Positions 18,879 to 29,018 are shown, counted from the stretch's first letter. The stretch is DNA of 63,371 nucleotides from Oceanicola sp. (GCA_022447275.1 JAKVBK010000016.1:1-63371), one strand, 5' to 3'. The notes: generated by a model not told the origin, from the letters alone. A program made the numbers and translations.

Positions 18879-19631
18879 GTGTTCGGAATCGAGATCATTG
18901 ACGCTGGCCTGTTGCCGAGCATGGCGATTTCTCTTTTGGCGGGGATGATCTCTTTCCTCAGCCCTTGCGTTCTGCCAATTGTGCCGCCCTATCTGGCCTA
19001 TATGGGCGGGATCTCCATGCAGCAGATGCAGGGGGCCACAACTGACCGTGGCCCGGTTATCTTGTCGGCTCTGTTCTTTGTTCTGGGCCTGTCGACGGTG
19101 TTCCTGTTCTTGGGCTTCACGGCGTCTGCGTTCGGGCAGTTTTTCCTGCAAAACCAGTCTATTTTCAATACGATCGCAGGTGTTCTTGTGATGGTGTTCG
19201 GGCTGCATTTCTTGGGTATCTTCCGTTTGTCCTTTCTCAATCGGGAAGCGCGGCTTGATGCGGGGGATCGGGGCGGATCAGCGGTTGGGGCCTATGTGCT
19301 TGGGCTGGCCTTCGCCTTTGGCTGGACGCCCTGCATCGGCCCGATCCTCGGCACCATCCTCAGCCTCGCCGCCTCAGAGGGCGACACGGTGCGCGGAACG
19401 GTGCTTTTGGGCATGTATGCCATCGGGCTGGGGCTGCCATTCCTTTTGGTGGCAATATTCTTCCCGCGCCTGACGGGCGTGATGGCCTGGATGAAACGGC
19501 ATATGGCCCAGATCGAACGTATCATGGGACTGCTTTTGTGGACGATCGGTCTGCTGATGCTGACCGGCGGCTTTTCGAGCTTTTCCTATTGGCTGCTGGA
19601 AACCTTCCCGGTTTTGGCCACTGTGGGCTAG
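18879..19631 (+). CDS. ccdA: Cytochrome c biogenesis protein CcdA
   Basis: 250 residues with about six membrane helices. It moves reducing power from cytoplasmic thioredoxin to the periplasm for cytochrome c maturation. The redox cysteines are in FLSPCVLPIVPPY (helix 1) and FGWTPCIGPILGT (helix 4), both with the flanking prolines typical of DsbD/CcdA. The GTG start at 18879 follows a GGAG sequence. It stands alone after the rne terminator. Confidence 0.93.
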   Translation: MFGIEIIDAGLLPSMAISLLAGMISFLSPCVLPIVPPYLAYMGGISMQQMQGATTDRGPVILSALFFVLGLSTVFLFLGFTASAFGQFFLQNQSIFNTIAGVLVMVFGLHFLGIFRLSFLNREARLDAGDRGGSAVGAYVLGLAFAFGWTPCIGPILGTILSLAASEGDTVRGTVLLGMYAIGLGLPFLLVAIFFPRLTGVMAWMKRHMAQIERIMGLLLWTIGLLMLTGGFSSFSYWLLETFPVLATVG

Positions 19632-19718
19632 GCCCGACAAGGATGCGCGGCTCGATACGGCGTTGTTAACCTTAGTTTTGCCGTGAACGCGTGATAACGT
19701 CCCTGCCTATAGTCAGCG

Positions 19719-20996
19719 ATGGTCACGATGCCGGACACCGATACCTCTCAGCCTGTAAACACCGTGCGCAAACGCGCGGTTCTGTATATTCCGGGCTATG
19801 ATCCGTTTCCGCCGCGTCGGTATCGGGAACTCTACCGCACGGAATCAGCGTCTCAGGCCGCCCTGTCGGGCTATGATTTGCAACTTGGGCCGCGGGCGGG
19901 CGCGGGGTTTGGTTGGTCTGTTGAGGCGGAGATCGAAAGCGCGCAGGTGCAGACAGATATTCAGGTGTTGGTCTGGTCTGACCTTGTCCGGAAGTCGATG
20001 AACCCTCCGATCCCGGTCACCTATGCGTTGCTGGTGAAAACCGCCTGGATCTACCTGTCAACGGGCGCGCTGTTCCGGCTGGCGCGTCTGCGCAAAGGCC
20101 CGCTGATTGCCGCGCTTTTGCCCGCTGTGCTTTTGTTGGGCCAATTGCTGATTGCGCTCTTGCTGGGGGCGGGCGCCGCAAAAGGGGTGTCGCTTGCGCT
20201 GGCATGGGCGCAGCCCGCTGGTGTGGGGGTGGGTATCGAGACGGCTGCCCGGACGTTGGTCTGGGCTGGGGTAACGTGGCTGGCGCTGCGATGGTTCAAG
20301 GCCAGGGATGGCAAGGTATTCGCCTATTACCTGATGCATGATTACGCCTTCTCTTCGGGGCTTTACGGTGAGACGCCGCCGGTTCTTGAGGCGCGGATGG
20401 CAGCGTTTGGCGAGCAGATCGTTGCAGCCCTGCAAAGCGATGTGGATGAGGTGCTGGTTGTAGGCCATTCCTCTGGCGCACATCTTGCGGTGTCGATCCT
20501 TGCTGATCTTCTGCGTGCGGGGCGTTTGCCGAGTGAGGCGGGCGCACTGTCTTTGCTGACATTGGGGCAGGTGATCCCGATGCTCTCGTTCCTGCCAAAG
20601 GCCACGAAACTGCGCGCTGATCTGCATGATCTGTCCTGCGCATCTGAGATCACCTGGGTAGACGTCACCGCGCCCGGCGATGGCTGCGCCTTTGCTCTGT
20701 GCGATCCGGTGGCGGTATCGGGTGTCGCTCCCGCGGAAGGCAAGCGCTGGCCGTTGGTGCTATCTGCTGCCTTCACTCAAACGCTGAGCCCGGAGCGGCA
20801 GCAAGAGTTAAAGCGGCGCTATTTCCGTCTGCATTTCCAGTATTTGTGCGCGTTCGACAGGCCTGGCAGCTACGATTATTTCCGCATCACGGCGGGCCCG
20901 CAAACCTTGGCATCGCGGTTTGCGCACCGCAAACCCTCTGCCAGCCGCATCGAAACCCCCTTGTCCCCGCATACGGAGCGGGCTTTTGTGACGGGA
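19719..20996 (+). CDS. Membrane-associated serine-hydrolase-like protein
   Basis: About 425 residues. There are two or three hydrophobic helices (around 105-175), followed by an alpha/beta-hydrolase-like part with the nucleophile elbow VVGHSSGAHLAVSIL. An early RAVLYIPGYDPFPPRRY segment resembles the first strand and oxyanion region of such enzymes. The Asp and His of the triad cannot be assigned with certainty. It overlaps the P450 start by ATGA (stop to 20999), so the two are probably co-translated. An esterase or lipase acting on a lipid is a guess. Confidence 0.65.
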
Positions 20997-22489
20997 TGAG
21001 CCAGGCATCCGGATCAGGCCCCTCCGAGGACCGCCCATTACCACCCAAGCCGCCCGCCCGGGCAGAGCGGGTGTCGTTGCGCACCTATGCGCGCCTGTTC
21101 AAGGCCGATATCCTCTCTGCGCAGCCGGCCCGGCTTTACCGCGCCTGGATGGCAGAATTCAAAACGCCCTTTTTCCGCTCCTTCATGATCAACCAGCCTG
21201 ATCTGGTGAAAAAGGTGCTCAACGAACGGCCCGCGGATTTCCCGAAATCCGACAGGATACGCGAGGGCCTTGCCCCGTTGCTTGGGCGCTCTGTGTTCGT
21301 CACCAATGGTGCGGAATGGGAGCGGCAGCGGCGGATTATCGATCCAGCCTTCGAGGGCGGGCGCCTGCGGGACGCTTTGCCCGGGATGGCGGAGGCGGCC
21401 AAGGCCTGTGTGGCGCGCCTGCAAAACCATGCGGATGGACGCCCCTTCGAAGTGGAGGCCGAAACGAGCCATGCGGCGGCCGACGTGATCTTTCGCACAC
21501 TCTTTTCCCTGCCGATCGAAGAGAAAGCCGCCCGCGATGTGTTTGACGCGTTCCGGGACTATCAGCGAACGCAGCCGCTGCTCAATCTTGCGGCTCTGGT
21601 TGCTGTGCCGCGCTGGATGCCCCGCTTTCATTCGAAACGCACACGGCAGGCGGCGGCGCGTATTCGCCATCTGATCCGGGGCTTGTGTACGGCCCGCATG
21701 GCGCAGATCGCTCAAGGGCAGGCGCCCGATGATCTGGCCAGCAAAATCATGACAACGCCGGACCCCCAGTCGGGGGCCTGTTTTGAGGTGGATGAAATGG
21801 TCGATCAGGTGGCCATTTTCTTCCTCGCTGGTCACGAGACATCCGCCTCGGCTCTGGCGTGGTCGCTTTATCTTCTGGCGCGTTATCCCGATGTTCAGGA
21901 GCGCGTGGCACAGGAAGTGTGCCTGCTCCCGCCCACACCTGAAATGGCAGATTTCGCCAAGCTGCCCTTCACCCGTGACGTGTTTCGCGAGGCCCTGCGG
22001 CTCTATCCGCCCGTGCCCATGATGGTGCGCGAAGCCCAGAAACAGGAAACCTTCCGCGATCGGCGGGTGCCACGCGGCGCGCAGATCGTTGTCTCGCCCT
22101 GGCATCTGCATCGCCAGACCCGCCTGTGGGACAATCCTGACGGGTTCGATCCGGACCGCTGGCGCACCGAGAATGGCAAAACCTGCGCCCGAGAGGCCTA
22201 CATCCCGTTCTCAAGCGGGCGCAGGGTCTGCACAGGGGCTGGATTTGCCATGATGGAAGGGGTGCTGCTTCTGGCGGAGATTGTGAAAGCGTTCCAGCTG
22301 GATACCGTGGCTGGTAAAACGCCTGTGCCGGTGGCCTTTCTGACCGTACGCGCGCGCGACGGGATCTGGCTGCGTCTTACCCCTCGCTCACCGCGTCGTC
22401 CGCCAAGTGCCGTTGCAGATCCAACCAATCTTCGTAGCGACGGCCCGCACGGGCCGGAAACCCATCCGGAAGCACCGTCATCCGGGTGA
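20996..22489 (+). CDS. Cytochrome P450
   Basis: About 497 residues. The oxygen-activation motif AGHETSASAL is near residue 277, the EALRLYP (ExxR) motif is intact, and the heme loop is FSSGRRVCTGAGFA with the ligand Cys near 410. There is no membrane anchor, so a soluble bacterial type with separate redox partners is expected; none is encoded nearby. The ATG at 20996 overlaps the upstream gene's stop. The 3' end runs about 113 bases into the convergent WYL-regulator gene, giving an unusual C-terminal tail after the fold should end. Substrate unknown. Confidence 0.92.
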   Translation: MSQASGSGPSEDRPLPPKPPARAERVSLRTYARLFKADILSAQPARLYRAWMAEFKTPFFRSFMINQPDLVKKVLNERPADFPKSDRIREGLAPLLGRSVFVTNGAEWERQRRIIDPAFEGGRLRDALPGMAEAAKACVARLQNHADGRPFEVEAETSHAAADVIFRTLFSLPIEEKAARDVFDAFRDYQRTQPLLNLAALVAVPRWMPRFHSKRTRQAAARIRHLIRGLCTARMAQIAQGQAPDDLASKIMTTPDPQSGACFEVDEMVDQVAIFFLAGHETSASALAWSLYLLARYPDVQERVAQEVCLLPPTPEMADFAKLPFTRDVFREALRLYPPVPMMVREAQKQETFRDRRVPRGAQIVVSPWHLHRQTRLWDNPDGFDPDRWRTENGKTCAREAYIPFSSGRRVCTGAGFAMMEGVLLLAEIVKAFQLDTVAGKTPVPVAFLTVRARDGIWLRLTPRSPRRPPSAVADPTNLRSDGPHGPETHPEAPSSG

Positions 22490-23093
22490 TCTGATCCACT
22501 CTGATCTCGGCAAAGCCATTGGCCGTTTCATCCCAGGCAACGCAGGTCCAAAGCCGGCCCCAGAATTCGAGCGACAGGGGCCAGATTACCCGTGCCTCGC
22601 TGGCCTCCGCCGTCACCGCCTGCACTTTAACGCGCGAGCGGGTCGCCGCGCGCAGGGCCGGGATCAGGTGGAACGCGTTGGAGCCTTCTGCGAAGGGAAA
22701 CACATCGAAGCTCCAGCCCGTTTCTGGCAGTCGGCCAGCCTCGGGCAGGGCGGCGTCAAGGCGTGCAGCAAGTGCCCGGCTGGCTGCCCGTAAGTCCGGG
22801 TCGGCCACATCGGCCACCACTGCAAGGCCAAGGTGCAGCGCTTCCAGTTCTTCCACGCTCAGGTTCAGCGGGGGCAGGGTGAGCGCCGCTGTCGTCTGGT
22901 AGCCGGTGCCGGGGGTGCCCTGCACGGGCAGCCCTGATGCCTCCAGCCGGGCAATGTCGCGATAGATCGTGCGTTCAGAAACCTCTAAACGTGCCGCGAG
23001 GCTGGCGGCCTTATGCACCGCGCCATCGCGCAAGATTCGAGACAACGCATAAAGGCGTTGCGATCTTTCCTGTTGTGTTGCCCGAGGTGCCAT
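22377..23093 (-). CDS. YafY-family WYL-domain transcriptional regulator
   Basis: About 238 residues: an N-terminal HTH (about 10-60, RLYALSRILRDG through VSERTIYRDIARLEASGLP) followed by a WYL-type domain (RVIWPLSLEFWGRLWTCVAWDE). WYL regulators bind DNA and respond to small ligands or nucleic acid. I use the ATG at 23093 (MAPRATQQ); an ATG at 23108 is also possible. Convergent to the P450 gene with an overlap at their 3' ends. Target unknown. Confidence 0.85.
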   Translation of the reverse strand: MAPRATQQERSQRLYALSRILRDGAVHKAASLAARLEVSERTIYRDIARLEASGLPVQGTPGTGYQTTAALTLPPLNLSVEELEALHLGLAVVADVADPDLRAASRALAARLDAALPEAGRLPETGWSFDVFPFAEGSNAFHLIPALRAATRSRVKVQAVTAEASEARVIWPLSLEFWGRLWTCVAWDETANGFAEIRVDQITRMTVLPDGFPARAGRRYEDWLDLQRHLADDAVSEG

Positions 23094-23283
23094 GCCCAAT
23101 CCTGACACAAAACTGTCAGGAGAGCGAGGCCTCTGGCGCAGAATTGCACTGCAGCTTCTGATTTCGCAGCTCGATGCCCCTGCGCGGGCTGTCTGCGTGC
23201 TTTCCTCTATGGCAGGGGGCTTCTACTTCTTTTGATGATTGTGAACGCACCCGGCCAATCGGTCGGACACTGGAGGAAAAGCA

Positions 23284-23511
23284 ATGCTCAACAATATCGG
23301 CCTTCCCGGCATTCTTCTCATCGCTGTCGTGGTTCTGGTCCTGTTCGGACGGGGCAAGATCTCTGGCCTGATGGGCGAGGTTGGCAAGGGGATCACCGCG
23401 TTCAAGAAGGGCGTTGATGACGGCAAGAAAGAGCTGGAGGCGGAAACCGCTGAAGCCAGCGAAGCAGCACGCGACGTCACCCCTGAAACGGTCGAGAACG
23501 AAAAAGTCTGA
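23284..23511 (+). CDS. tatA: Sec-independent translocase subunit TatA
   Basis: 75 residues: one N-terminal membrane helix (about 5-22, [18 protein letters not shown]) with the FGRGK hinge, an amphipathic helix (about 25-45) and an acidic tail. TatA forms the pore for folded Tat substrates. It heads tatA-tatB-tatC. A Tat substrate lies in this window: the binding protein at 57018-58049 carries an RRKF signal. Confidence 0.95.
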   Translation: MLNNIGLPGILLIAVVVLVLFGRGKISGLMGEVGKGITAFKKGVDDGKKELEAETAEASEAARDVTPETVENEKV

Positions 23512-23621
23512 TCGCGGCACCCCCTGCGCGGCACCTGCCGCGCTTGGATGTTATGGGGCGGAGCCGCGACATTGCTTTGCGGCCGGCCCCGCCATCAGAT
23601 GACATTTGAAGGACCAAGGGC

Positions 23622-24149
23622 ATGGGTTGGAGTGAACTCCTCATTGTCGGCATTGTGGCGCTGATTGTTGTCGGCCCCAAGGATTTGCCCGGCATGTTTC
23701 GGGAATTGGGCAAATTCTCGGCCAAGCTGCGCGGCATGGCCCGCGACTTTCAACGCGCCATGGAAGATGCCGCCGATCAGAGCGGGGTGGGCGATGTTGC
23801 CAAAACCCTGCGCACTGCGACCAACCCGTCCTCTGCCGTGAGTGATACCCTCAGCAAGGCCACCGAAGGGCTGACCAACTGGGATCCGGATGCGCCCGTC
23901 GATGGGCCGATCCCGGGCAAGCATACGGCAGAATTTACCAAGGAACGCCAGGAAGCGGCGGAAAAGATCCGCAAGGTCTCTGCCGAGAAGGCCGAAGAGC
24001 GCCTGCGCAAAGAGGCAGAAGCCGCAGAAGCCAAAGCCGCTGCATCGAAGGCGGCTCCGGCAGAGATCGAGGATGATCCCGGCATGGTGGCGGTCGATGA
24101 CACGCCGCCCGCCAGTGCGTCCACCGCGCCGGAGGCAAAATCCACATGA
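23622..24149 (+). CDS. tatB: Sec-independent translocase subunit TatB
   Basis: 175 residues. The N-terminal helix (MGWSELLIVGIVALIVVGPKDLPG) has the invariant Glu and the GPKDLP hinge of TatB, followed by an amphipathic helix and a long acidic Ala/Lys/Glu tail. TatB and TatC form the receptor for twin-arginine signals. It overlaps tatC by ATGA. Confidence 0.95.
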   Translation: MGWSELLIVGIVALIVVGPKDLPGMFRELGKFSAKLRGMARDFQRAMEDAADQSGVGDVAKTLRTATNPSSAVSDTLSKATEGLTNWDPDAPVDGPIPGKHTAEFTKERQEAAEKIRKVSAEKAEERLRKEAEAAEAKAAASKAAPAEIEDDPGMVAVDDTPPASASTAPEAKST

Positions 24150-25039
24150 GCCAGAATGATCACATCGAGGAAAGCGCCGCGCCGCTGATCGAACATCTTA
24201 CAGAGCTACGTCAGCGTCTGATCCGTTCCGTGATCGCGTTCCTGATCGGCATGGTGATCTGCTTTACCGTGGCAACACCGATCTTCAACTTCCTGACCAA
24301 GCCGCTCTGCGATGTGCTGGCAACCCGCGGTCAGGATTGTGACCTGATCTTTATCTCGCCTCAGGAAGGCTTCTTCGTGGCGATCAAAGTGTCGTTGCTG
24401 GGCGGCCTGATGTTGTCCTTCCCCTATATCTCGCTGCAGCTATGGCGGTTTGTGGCGCCCGGGCTCTACAAGTCGGAGCAGGGCGCATTCCTGCCGTTCA
24501 TGATCGCCTCGCCGTTCATGTTCCTGCTGGGCGCTTCTTTTGCATTCTACGTGGTCACACCGCTGGCCTATGATTTCTTCCTCGGCTTCCAGCAGTTCGG
24601 CGCCGATGGTGAAGCGCTGCCGGATGCGGGCGTGGGCGATGGGCTCTCTGTGGTGTTTCAGGGCTCGGCGCAGGAGTATCTCAATCTGACGGTGAAGTTC
24701 ATCGTGGCCTTTGGTCTGTGCTTTCAGTTGCCGGTTCTGTTGACGTTGATGGGCAAGGCTGGGCTGGTGACAGCCGAAGGCCTGAAAGTTGTGCGCAAAT
24801 ACGCGGTTGTGGGCATTCTCGTGCTGGCGGCCCTTGTCACGCCGCCGGATGTGATCACCCAGATCATTCTGTTTGTTGTGGTCTACGGGCTCTACGAAGT
24901 GTCGATCTGGCTTGTGGCCCGTGTGGAGCGCAAGCGCGAAAAAGAGCTCAAGGAACAGGGGCTTTGGTTCGACGAAGAAGAGCTCGAAGAAGGCGAAGAT
25001 GTCTCTGAATGGGGTAAGACGCCGGGATCAGACGGGTGA
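24146..25039 (+). CDS. tatC: Sec-independent translocase subunit TatC
   Basis: 297 residues, six membrane helices. Conserved TatC features are the N-terminal PLIEHLTELRQRLIRS, ISPQEGFFVAIKVS, and a Glu/Pro-containing FPYISLQLWRFVAPGLY loop. It recognises the twin-arginine signal. The C-terminal 40 residues are highly charged. It overlaps the next gene by GTGA. Confidence 0.97.
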   Translation: MSQNDHIEESAAPLIEHLTELRQRLIRSVIAFLIGMVICFTVATPIFNFLTKPLCDVLATRGQDCDLIFISPQEGFFVAIKVSLLGGLMLSFPYISLQLWRFVAPGLYKSEQGAFLPFMIASPFMFLLGASFAFYVVTPLAYDFFLGFQQFGADGEALPDAGVGDGLSVVFQGSAQEYLNLTVKFIVAFGLCFQLPVLLTLMGKAGLVTAEGLKVVRKYAVVGILVLAALVTPPDVITQIILFVVVYGLYEVSIWLVARVERKREKELKEQGLWFDEEELEEGEDVSEWGKTPGSDG

Positions 25040-25890
25040 GCAAGTCTGACACGCTGAAGCGGATTGCGGCGGCGCTGGAGCGCATGGCGCCACCGCCCGT
25101 ACCGGCCCCTGACCTGACGCTTGCGGAAGCGTTCCTGTGGCACGTAGAGCCGGACAGGCTGGAGCCCGTGCACAAGGTCAATCGGATCGATCTGGACCTG
25201 CTTGTGGGCATCCGCCGCTCGCGCGACACGCTGCTGGCCAATACACGACAATTCGCCCAGGGCCTGCCGGCCAACAACGCTCTGCTTTGGGGCGCTCGCG
25301 GGATGGGCAAATCGAGCCTTGTGAAAGCCATCCACGCTGCTGTGGTGGCGGAAGGCTTGCCACTGAAGATCGTTGAAATTCAGCGTGAGGACCTGCCGTC
25401 GGTGGCGCGCCTGCTGGATCACCTGCGGGATCGGCCTGAACGGGTGATCCTGTTTTGTGATGATCTTTCCTTCTCGCACGACGATCAGCATTACAAATCG
25501 CTCAAGGCGGTGCTGGATGGTGGGATCGCGGGACGGCCCGACAATGTGGTGTTCTACGCCACCTCAAACCGCCGCCATCTGATGCCGCGCGACATGATCG
25601 AGAACGAACGCTCCTCCGCCATCAACCCGTCAGAAGCCACGGAAGAAAAAGTGTCCCTGTCGGACAGGTTCGGGCTGTGGCTGGGCTTTCATCCCTGCAG
25701 CCAGGATGATTACCTCGCAATGATCGAAGGCTATTGTGCAAATCACGGCTTGCAGATCGATGCAGACGTGTTGCGCGCGGAGGCGATTGAATGGCAAGCC
25801 ACCCGTGGAGGCCGGTCAGGCCGGGTGGCATGGCAGTTTTTCACCGATCTTGCGGGCCGCCACGGCGTGTCGCTGTCAGACGCAGGCTAG
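25036..25890 (+). CDS. DUF815-family ATP-binding protein
   Basis: 284 residues with a P-loop (GARGMGKSSLVKAIH, about 92-100), a Walker B-like VILFCDDLSF and sensor-like YATSNRRHLMPRDM segments, so an AAA+-type ATPase of the DUF815 group. A GTG start overlaps the tatC stop. Its reaction is unknown; co-transcription with tatABC does not by itself imply a Tat role. Confidence 0.85.
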   Translation: MSKSDTLKRIAAALERMAPPPVPAPDLTLAEAFLWHVEPDRLEPVHKVNRIDLDLLVGIRRSRDTLLANTRQFAQGLPANNALLWGARGMGKSSLVKAIHAAVVAEGLPLKIVEIQREDLPSVARLLDHLRDRPERVILFCDDLSFSHDDQHYKSLKAVLDGGIAGRPDNVVFYATSNRRHLMPRDMIENERSSAINPSEATEEKVSLSDRFGLWLGFHPCSQDDYLAMIEGYCANHGLQIDADVLRAEAIEWQATRGGRSGRVAWQFFTDLAGRHGVSLSDAG

Positions 25891-25907
25891 CAGGCCGGTA
25901 AGCCGAG

Positions 25908-25941
25908 CCCGCGCGCGGGGGCAACAAGCCGCCCGCGCGGG
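25908..25941. terminator. Convergent hairpin between the ATPase and M23 genes
   Basis: An 8-bp perfect GC stem (CCCGCGCG/CGCGCGGG) with an 18-base loop sits in the 69-base gap between two convergent genes. No T-run follows on either strand, so efficiency is uncertain. Confidence 0.4.
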
Positions 25942-25959
25942 AACGCGTGTCTGAGCCTG

Positions 25960-27120
25960 TCAGGGTGTCAGGAAGGGTGTTGGATCTACGGCCTCGAGCC
26001 CTTTGCGCACTTCGAAATGCAGGAAGGCAGGATCACCGCTGCGCACTTTTGCGATGCTCTGGCCCCGGGTGACCACGTCGCCCTTCTTCACGCCAAGATC
26101 GTCAAGCCCTGCATAGACCGTCAAAAGCCCGTCGGAATGGCGCAGCACGAGAATGGGAATGCCATCCGTATCCCGGGTGACAGCCGCCACCGTTCCGGCT
26201 GCCGCAGCGCGCACGGGGGTGCCGGCGGCTACGGCGATGTCGATGCCGTCGCTGCGGCCCTTGCGGAAATCTCGTAGAATCTGGCCCTTCACAGGGGACA
26301 CCATCTGCGCCTGCTTGCCGCTCTCGGTGGCAAATTGGCTCAGCCCGGGCGAGGTGGGGGCCTTGGCTTCGGATGCGGACTCGGGCTTGGGCAAGGGCTG
26401 CGACGCCGAAGGTGGTTCGGGCGCGCGCGATTGCCCCCCTGGCGCCGAGACGGGCGGCTGGGGCGCGGTGTCATCCACCTCGGCGATCGGGATCAGAAGG
26501 AACTGGCCTTCACGCAAGGAATAATCGCGCCCGAGCCCGTTCCATTCGGCCAAGCTTTGTAAAGGCACTCCATAGAGGCGCGCGATCGAGAAGGCAGTTT
26601 CGCCCCGCTGCACCTTGTGCCGGATCGGCTCGGTGCCGGTCAGCGGCTTTACGTCAACCGCGGCGGCGCTTGCCCCCGTTTCGCTGGCTTCGGCCCGTTC
26701 AATCGCAGAGCCTGCCAATTGGTTGATATCGACCGACTCGGGCCGGATCGGGCCCACACCAGAGGCGCCAGTCGCAGGGGAAGGCTCGCTCACGCGGCCG
26801 GGCAGGGCGATGATTTCGCCCGCGCGCAGGGACGTGCCGTCGGGGATTCCATTGAACCGTGCCAGTTCATCCGGCTTGAGGCCGATCCGGGCTGCCACAT
26901 CGGCCACGGTATCGCCGCGCCGGGCAACGACAACCTGATAGCCTGGATAGGAGATGACGCCGCGGCTGTCTTCCTCAGGACGTGGGGCTGTGACCACCCG
27001 CACGGCGTCGGACGTGTCGAATGCGCCAGAGAGATCGCCCCGCAGGTCGAAATCATTGCAGGCCACAAGCGCGGCCAATGCGCTGGTGGCCAGCAACACG
27101 CGCACAGTGGGCCGCGTCAT
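25960..27120 (-). CDS. LysM/M23-family lipoprotein with a degenerate peptidase site
   Basis: About 386 residues from the ATG at 27120. A lipoprotein signal ends in a lipobox LVAC (Cys21). Two LysM repeats (about 62-107, 168-211) and a proline-rich linker precede an M23 (LytM) domain (about 272-384). Of the zinc and catalytic positions, the HxxxD His is Ser290 (SDGID), the YAH His is Gly338, and the first His of HxH is Phe366 (FLHFE); Asp294 and His368 remain. This resembles NlpD/EnvC-type amidase activators rather than an active endopeptidase. It probably follows surE and pcm in an operon. Confidence 0.88.
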   Translation of the reverse strand: MTRPTVRVLLATSALAALVACNDFDLRGDLSGAFDTSDAVRVVTAPRPEEDSRGVISYPGYQVVVARRGDTVADVAARIGLKPDELARFNGIPDGTSLRAGEIIALPGRVSEPSPATGASGVGPIRPESVDINQLAGSAIERAEASETGASAAAVDVKPLTGTEPIRHKVQRGETAFSIARLYGVPLQSLAEWNGLGRDYSLREGQFLLIPIAEVDDTAPQPPVSAPGGQSRAPEPPSASQPLPKPESASEAKAPTSPGLSQFATESGKQAQMVSPVKGQILRDFRKGRSDGIDIAVAAGTPVRAAAAGTVAAVTRDTDGIPILVLRHSDGLLTVYAGLDDLGVKKGDVVTRGQSIAKVRSGDPAFLHFEVRKGLEAVDPTPFLTP

Positions 27121-27290
27121 GTATTGATATGCGCGGGCGGGTTTGCAGGAAGCCCCGTTTTGCATCTGCTCAATCCCTTGCTCGTTTGGCGGGCCGAACG
27201 GGCGCGCGCCGTGATTGCCTGTGTCCAGCGCGGTGGATCGTTTGGCTGTCCACCTCTTCCGAACCGTTTGCGCGCGGTGCCCGCACGCCC

Positions 27291-27956
27291 TTATTCTTTG
27301 CCCATCCCCTCCATCAGGGGCACAAAGCGCACACTGCGCAACTCTTCGTAGTCCAACCCCTCTGCCGTGCGGCGTACCTTGATGAGGGTTTGCACCGTAT
27401 CGGACTGGCCTACGGGCAGCACCATGATACCGCCCTCGCGCAATTGGGCCAAGAGGGGGCCGGGCGGATCTTCGGCGGCGGCCGTGAGCAAGATCCGGTC
27501 AAAGGGGGCCTGCTCCGGCAATCCATGAGATCCGTCGCCTGAAAGCGTAATAACATTGGGCAAGCTGAGCGCCTGAAAGAGCTTTTCGGCCGCTTGCGTC
27601 AACCGACGGTACCGATCCACGGTGTAGACGCGGCGCGCCAGATGCGACAGCACCGCGGCCTGATAGCCTGAACCGGTTCCTACCTCGAGCACGGTGTGGC
27701 GCGGACCAACCTCAAGCGCCTGTGTCATCAGCCCCACGATCGACGGCTGAGAGATCGTTTGCCCACAGGCGATCGGAAGCGGGGTGTCTTCATAGGCGCG
27801 GGCTGCAAAGGCGCCCTGAACAAACAGTCCGCGATCCACCGCCTCCATTGCGCCAAGCACGCGCGTATCCGTCACACCGCGCGAGCGCAGAGTGAACAGG
27901 AACTGCATCTTTGCCTCGGCGTCATATGTGGGCAGGCCGCTGTCGTCATGGGGCAT
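27291..27956 (-). CDS. pcm: Protein-L-isoaspartate O-methyltransferase
   Basis: 221 residues. It methylates isoaspartyl residues for protein repair. The conserved opening ([22 protein letters not shown]), the [19 protein letters not shown] substrate segment and the SAM motif [15 protein letters not shown] are present. I use the ATG at 27956 (MPHDDSG), 13 bases after the surE stop; the longer frame from 28010 would enter surE. The surE-pcm pair is common. Confidence 0.93.
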   Translation of the reverse strand: MPHDDSGLPTYDAEAKMQFLFTLRSRGVTDTRVLGAMEAVDRGLFVQGAFAARAYEDTPLPIACGQTISQPSIVGLMTQALEVGPRHTVLEVGTGSGYQAAVLSHLARRVYTVDRYRRLTQAAEKLFQALSLPNVITLSGDGSHGLPEQAPFDRILLTAAAEDPPGPLLAQLREGGIMVLPVGQSDTVQTLIKVRRTAEGLDYEELRSVRFVPLMEGMGKE

Positions 27957-27969
27957 GGGCGCGCTGTCC

Positions 27970-28761
27970 TCAATCCGTGAAGGTTTGGGCCATGTCCGAC
28001 AGGGTGTCATCGGCTGTCAGATCGGCGCGCATGGGGGTAACGGCGATATAGCCGTCAAGATTTGCGTGGGCATCCGTGCCTGCCCCCGAGGGCAGGGTCT
28101 GCGAGCTGCCTTGCACCCACAGAAACCGCCGCCCGTTCGGAGAGTCCTGCGCCACCATGCGGAACAACGCGCCTTCCCGGCGCCCCTGCCGTACGATTTT
28201 TGTGCCTTTCACAGCATCTGCGGGCACGGGGGGGAAGTTGATGTTGAAGAAGGTGTTGTATCCGGAGGGGTGCGCCCAGCTGGTCTGCTCCAGCAGTTTG
28301 CGGATCACGGGGGTGGCATGGCGGGCGGAGGCTTCAAACGGGTTGTCCAGCCCGACATTGGCTACGCCGTAGTACTGGGACAATGCGAAGCTGGGCACCC
28401 CCTGCAACGCGCCTTCCATCGCGGCCCCCAATGTGCCGGAATACATGGCGTTCTCGGCTGCATTGTTGCCCCGGTTTACACCAGAGAGGATGAGGTCTGG
28501 CAGCGCGCCGTCCATCACGTGGTGGATGCCCGCGATGACGCAATCAGCGGGCGCGCCTTCCAGCGCATAACGCGTGGGCGCCAATTGGGTGATCAGGCAG
28601 GGCCGTGCATGGGATGTCAGATGCGCCACACCGGATTGTTCCAGAGACGGGGCCACGGTGTAGACGGTGCCGTCTGCGCCAGCCAACTCTTTGGCAATGT
28701 CTTCCATGATGGTCAGACCAGGTGCATTGATCCCGTCGTCATTGGTGACAAGTATCTTCAT
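27970..28761 (-). CDS. surE: 5'/3'-nucleotidase SurE
   Basis: 263 residues. SurE dephosphorylates nucleoside monophosphates. The metal-binding [12 protein letters not shown] at the N-terminus and the [24 protein letters not shown] core are diagnostic. Co-oriented and closely spaced with pcm and the LysM/M23 lipoprotein, a stationary-phase-type gene set. Confidence 0.96.
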   Translation of the reverse strand: MKILVTNDDGINAPGLTIMEDIAKELAGADGTVYTVAPSLEQSGVAHLTSHARPCLITQLAPTRYALEGAPADCVIAGIHHVMDGALPDLILSGVNRGNNAAENAMYSGTLGAAMEGALQGVPSFALSQYYGVANVGLDNPFEASARHATPVIRKLLEQTSWAHPSGYNTFFNINFPPVPADAVKGTKIVRQGRREGALFRMVAQDSPNGRRFLWVQGSSQTLPSGAGTDAHANLDGYIAVTPMRADLTADDTLSDMAQTFTD

Positions 28762-29018
28762 AGGCCCCGGATCCTTGGTTGTTCATGCACTGCTGAGAGA
28801 GCCGTACCGGAACGGGACCGCGCTCACAAGCTTATCTGCAGCAAAGCCCTGCCATGATGCCGCGATGCAGCCTGCAAGGATAATTGTTGAAAAAAAATGC
28901 GGAACGGGCTTTTCTAAACCGGCCTGCATTTCCAGGCCGTCTGTTTAGCTGACCGCATTTGCTACGGCACAATTTGACTGGAAATCGTTTGAACCCGTTT
29001 GAAGTCTTCGATGTGTCG

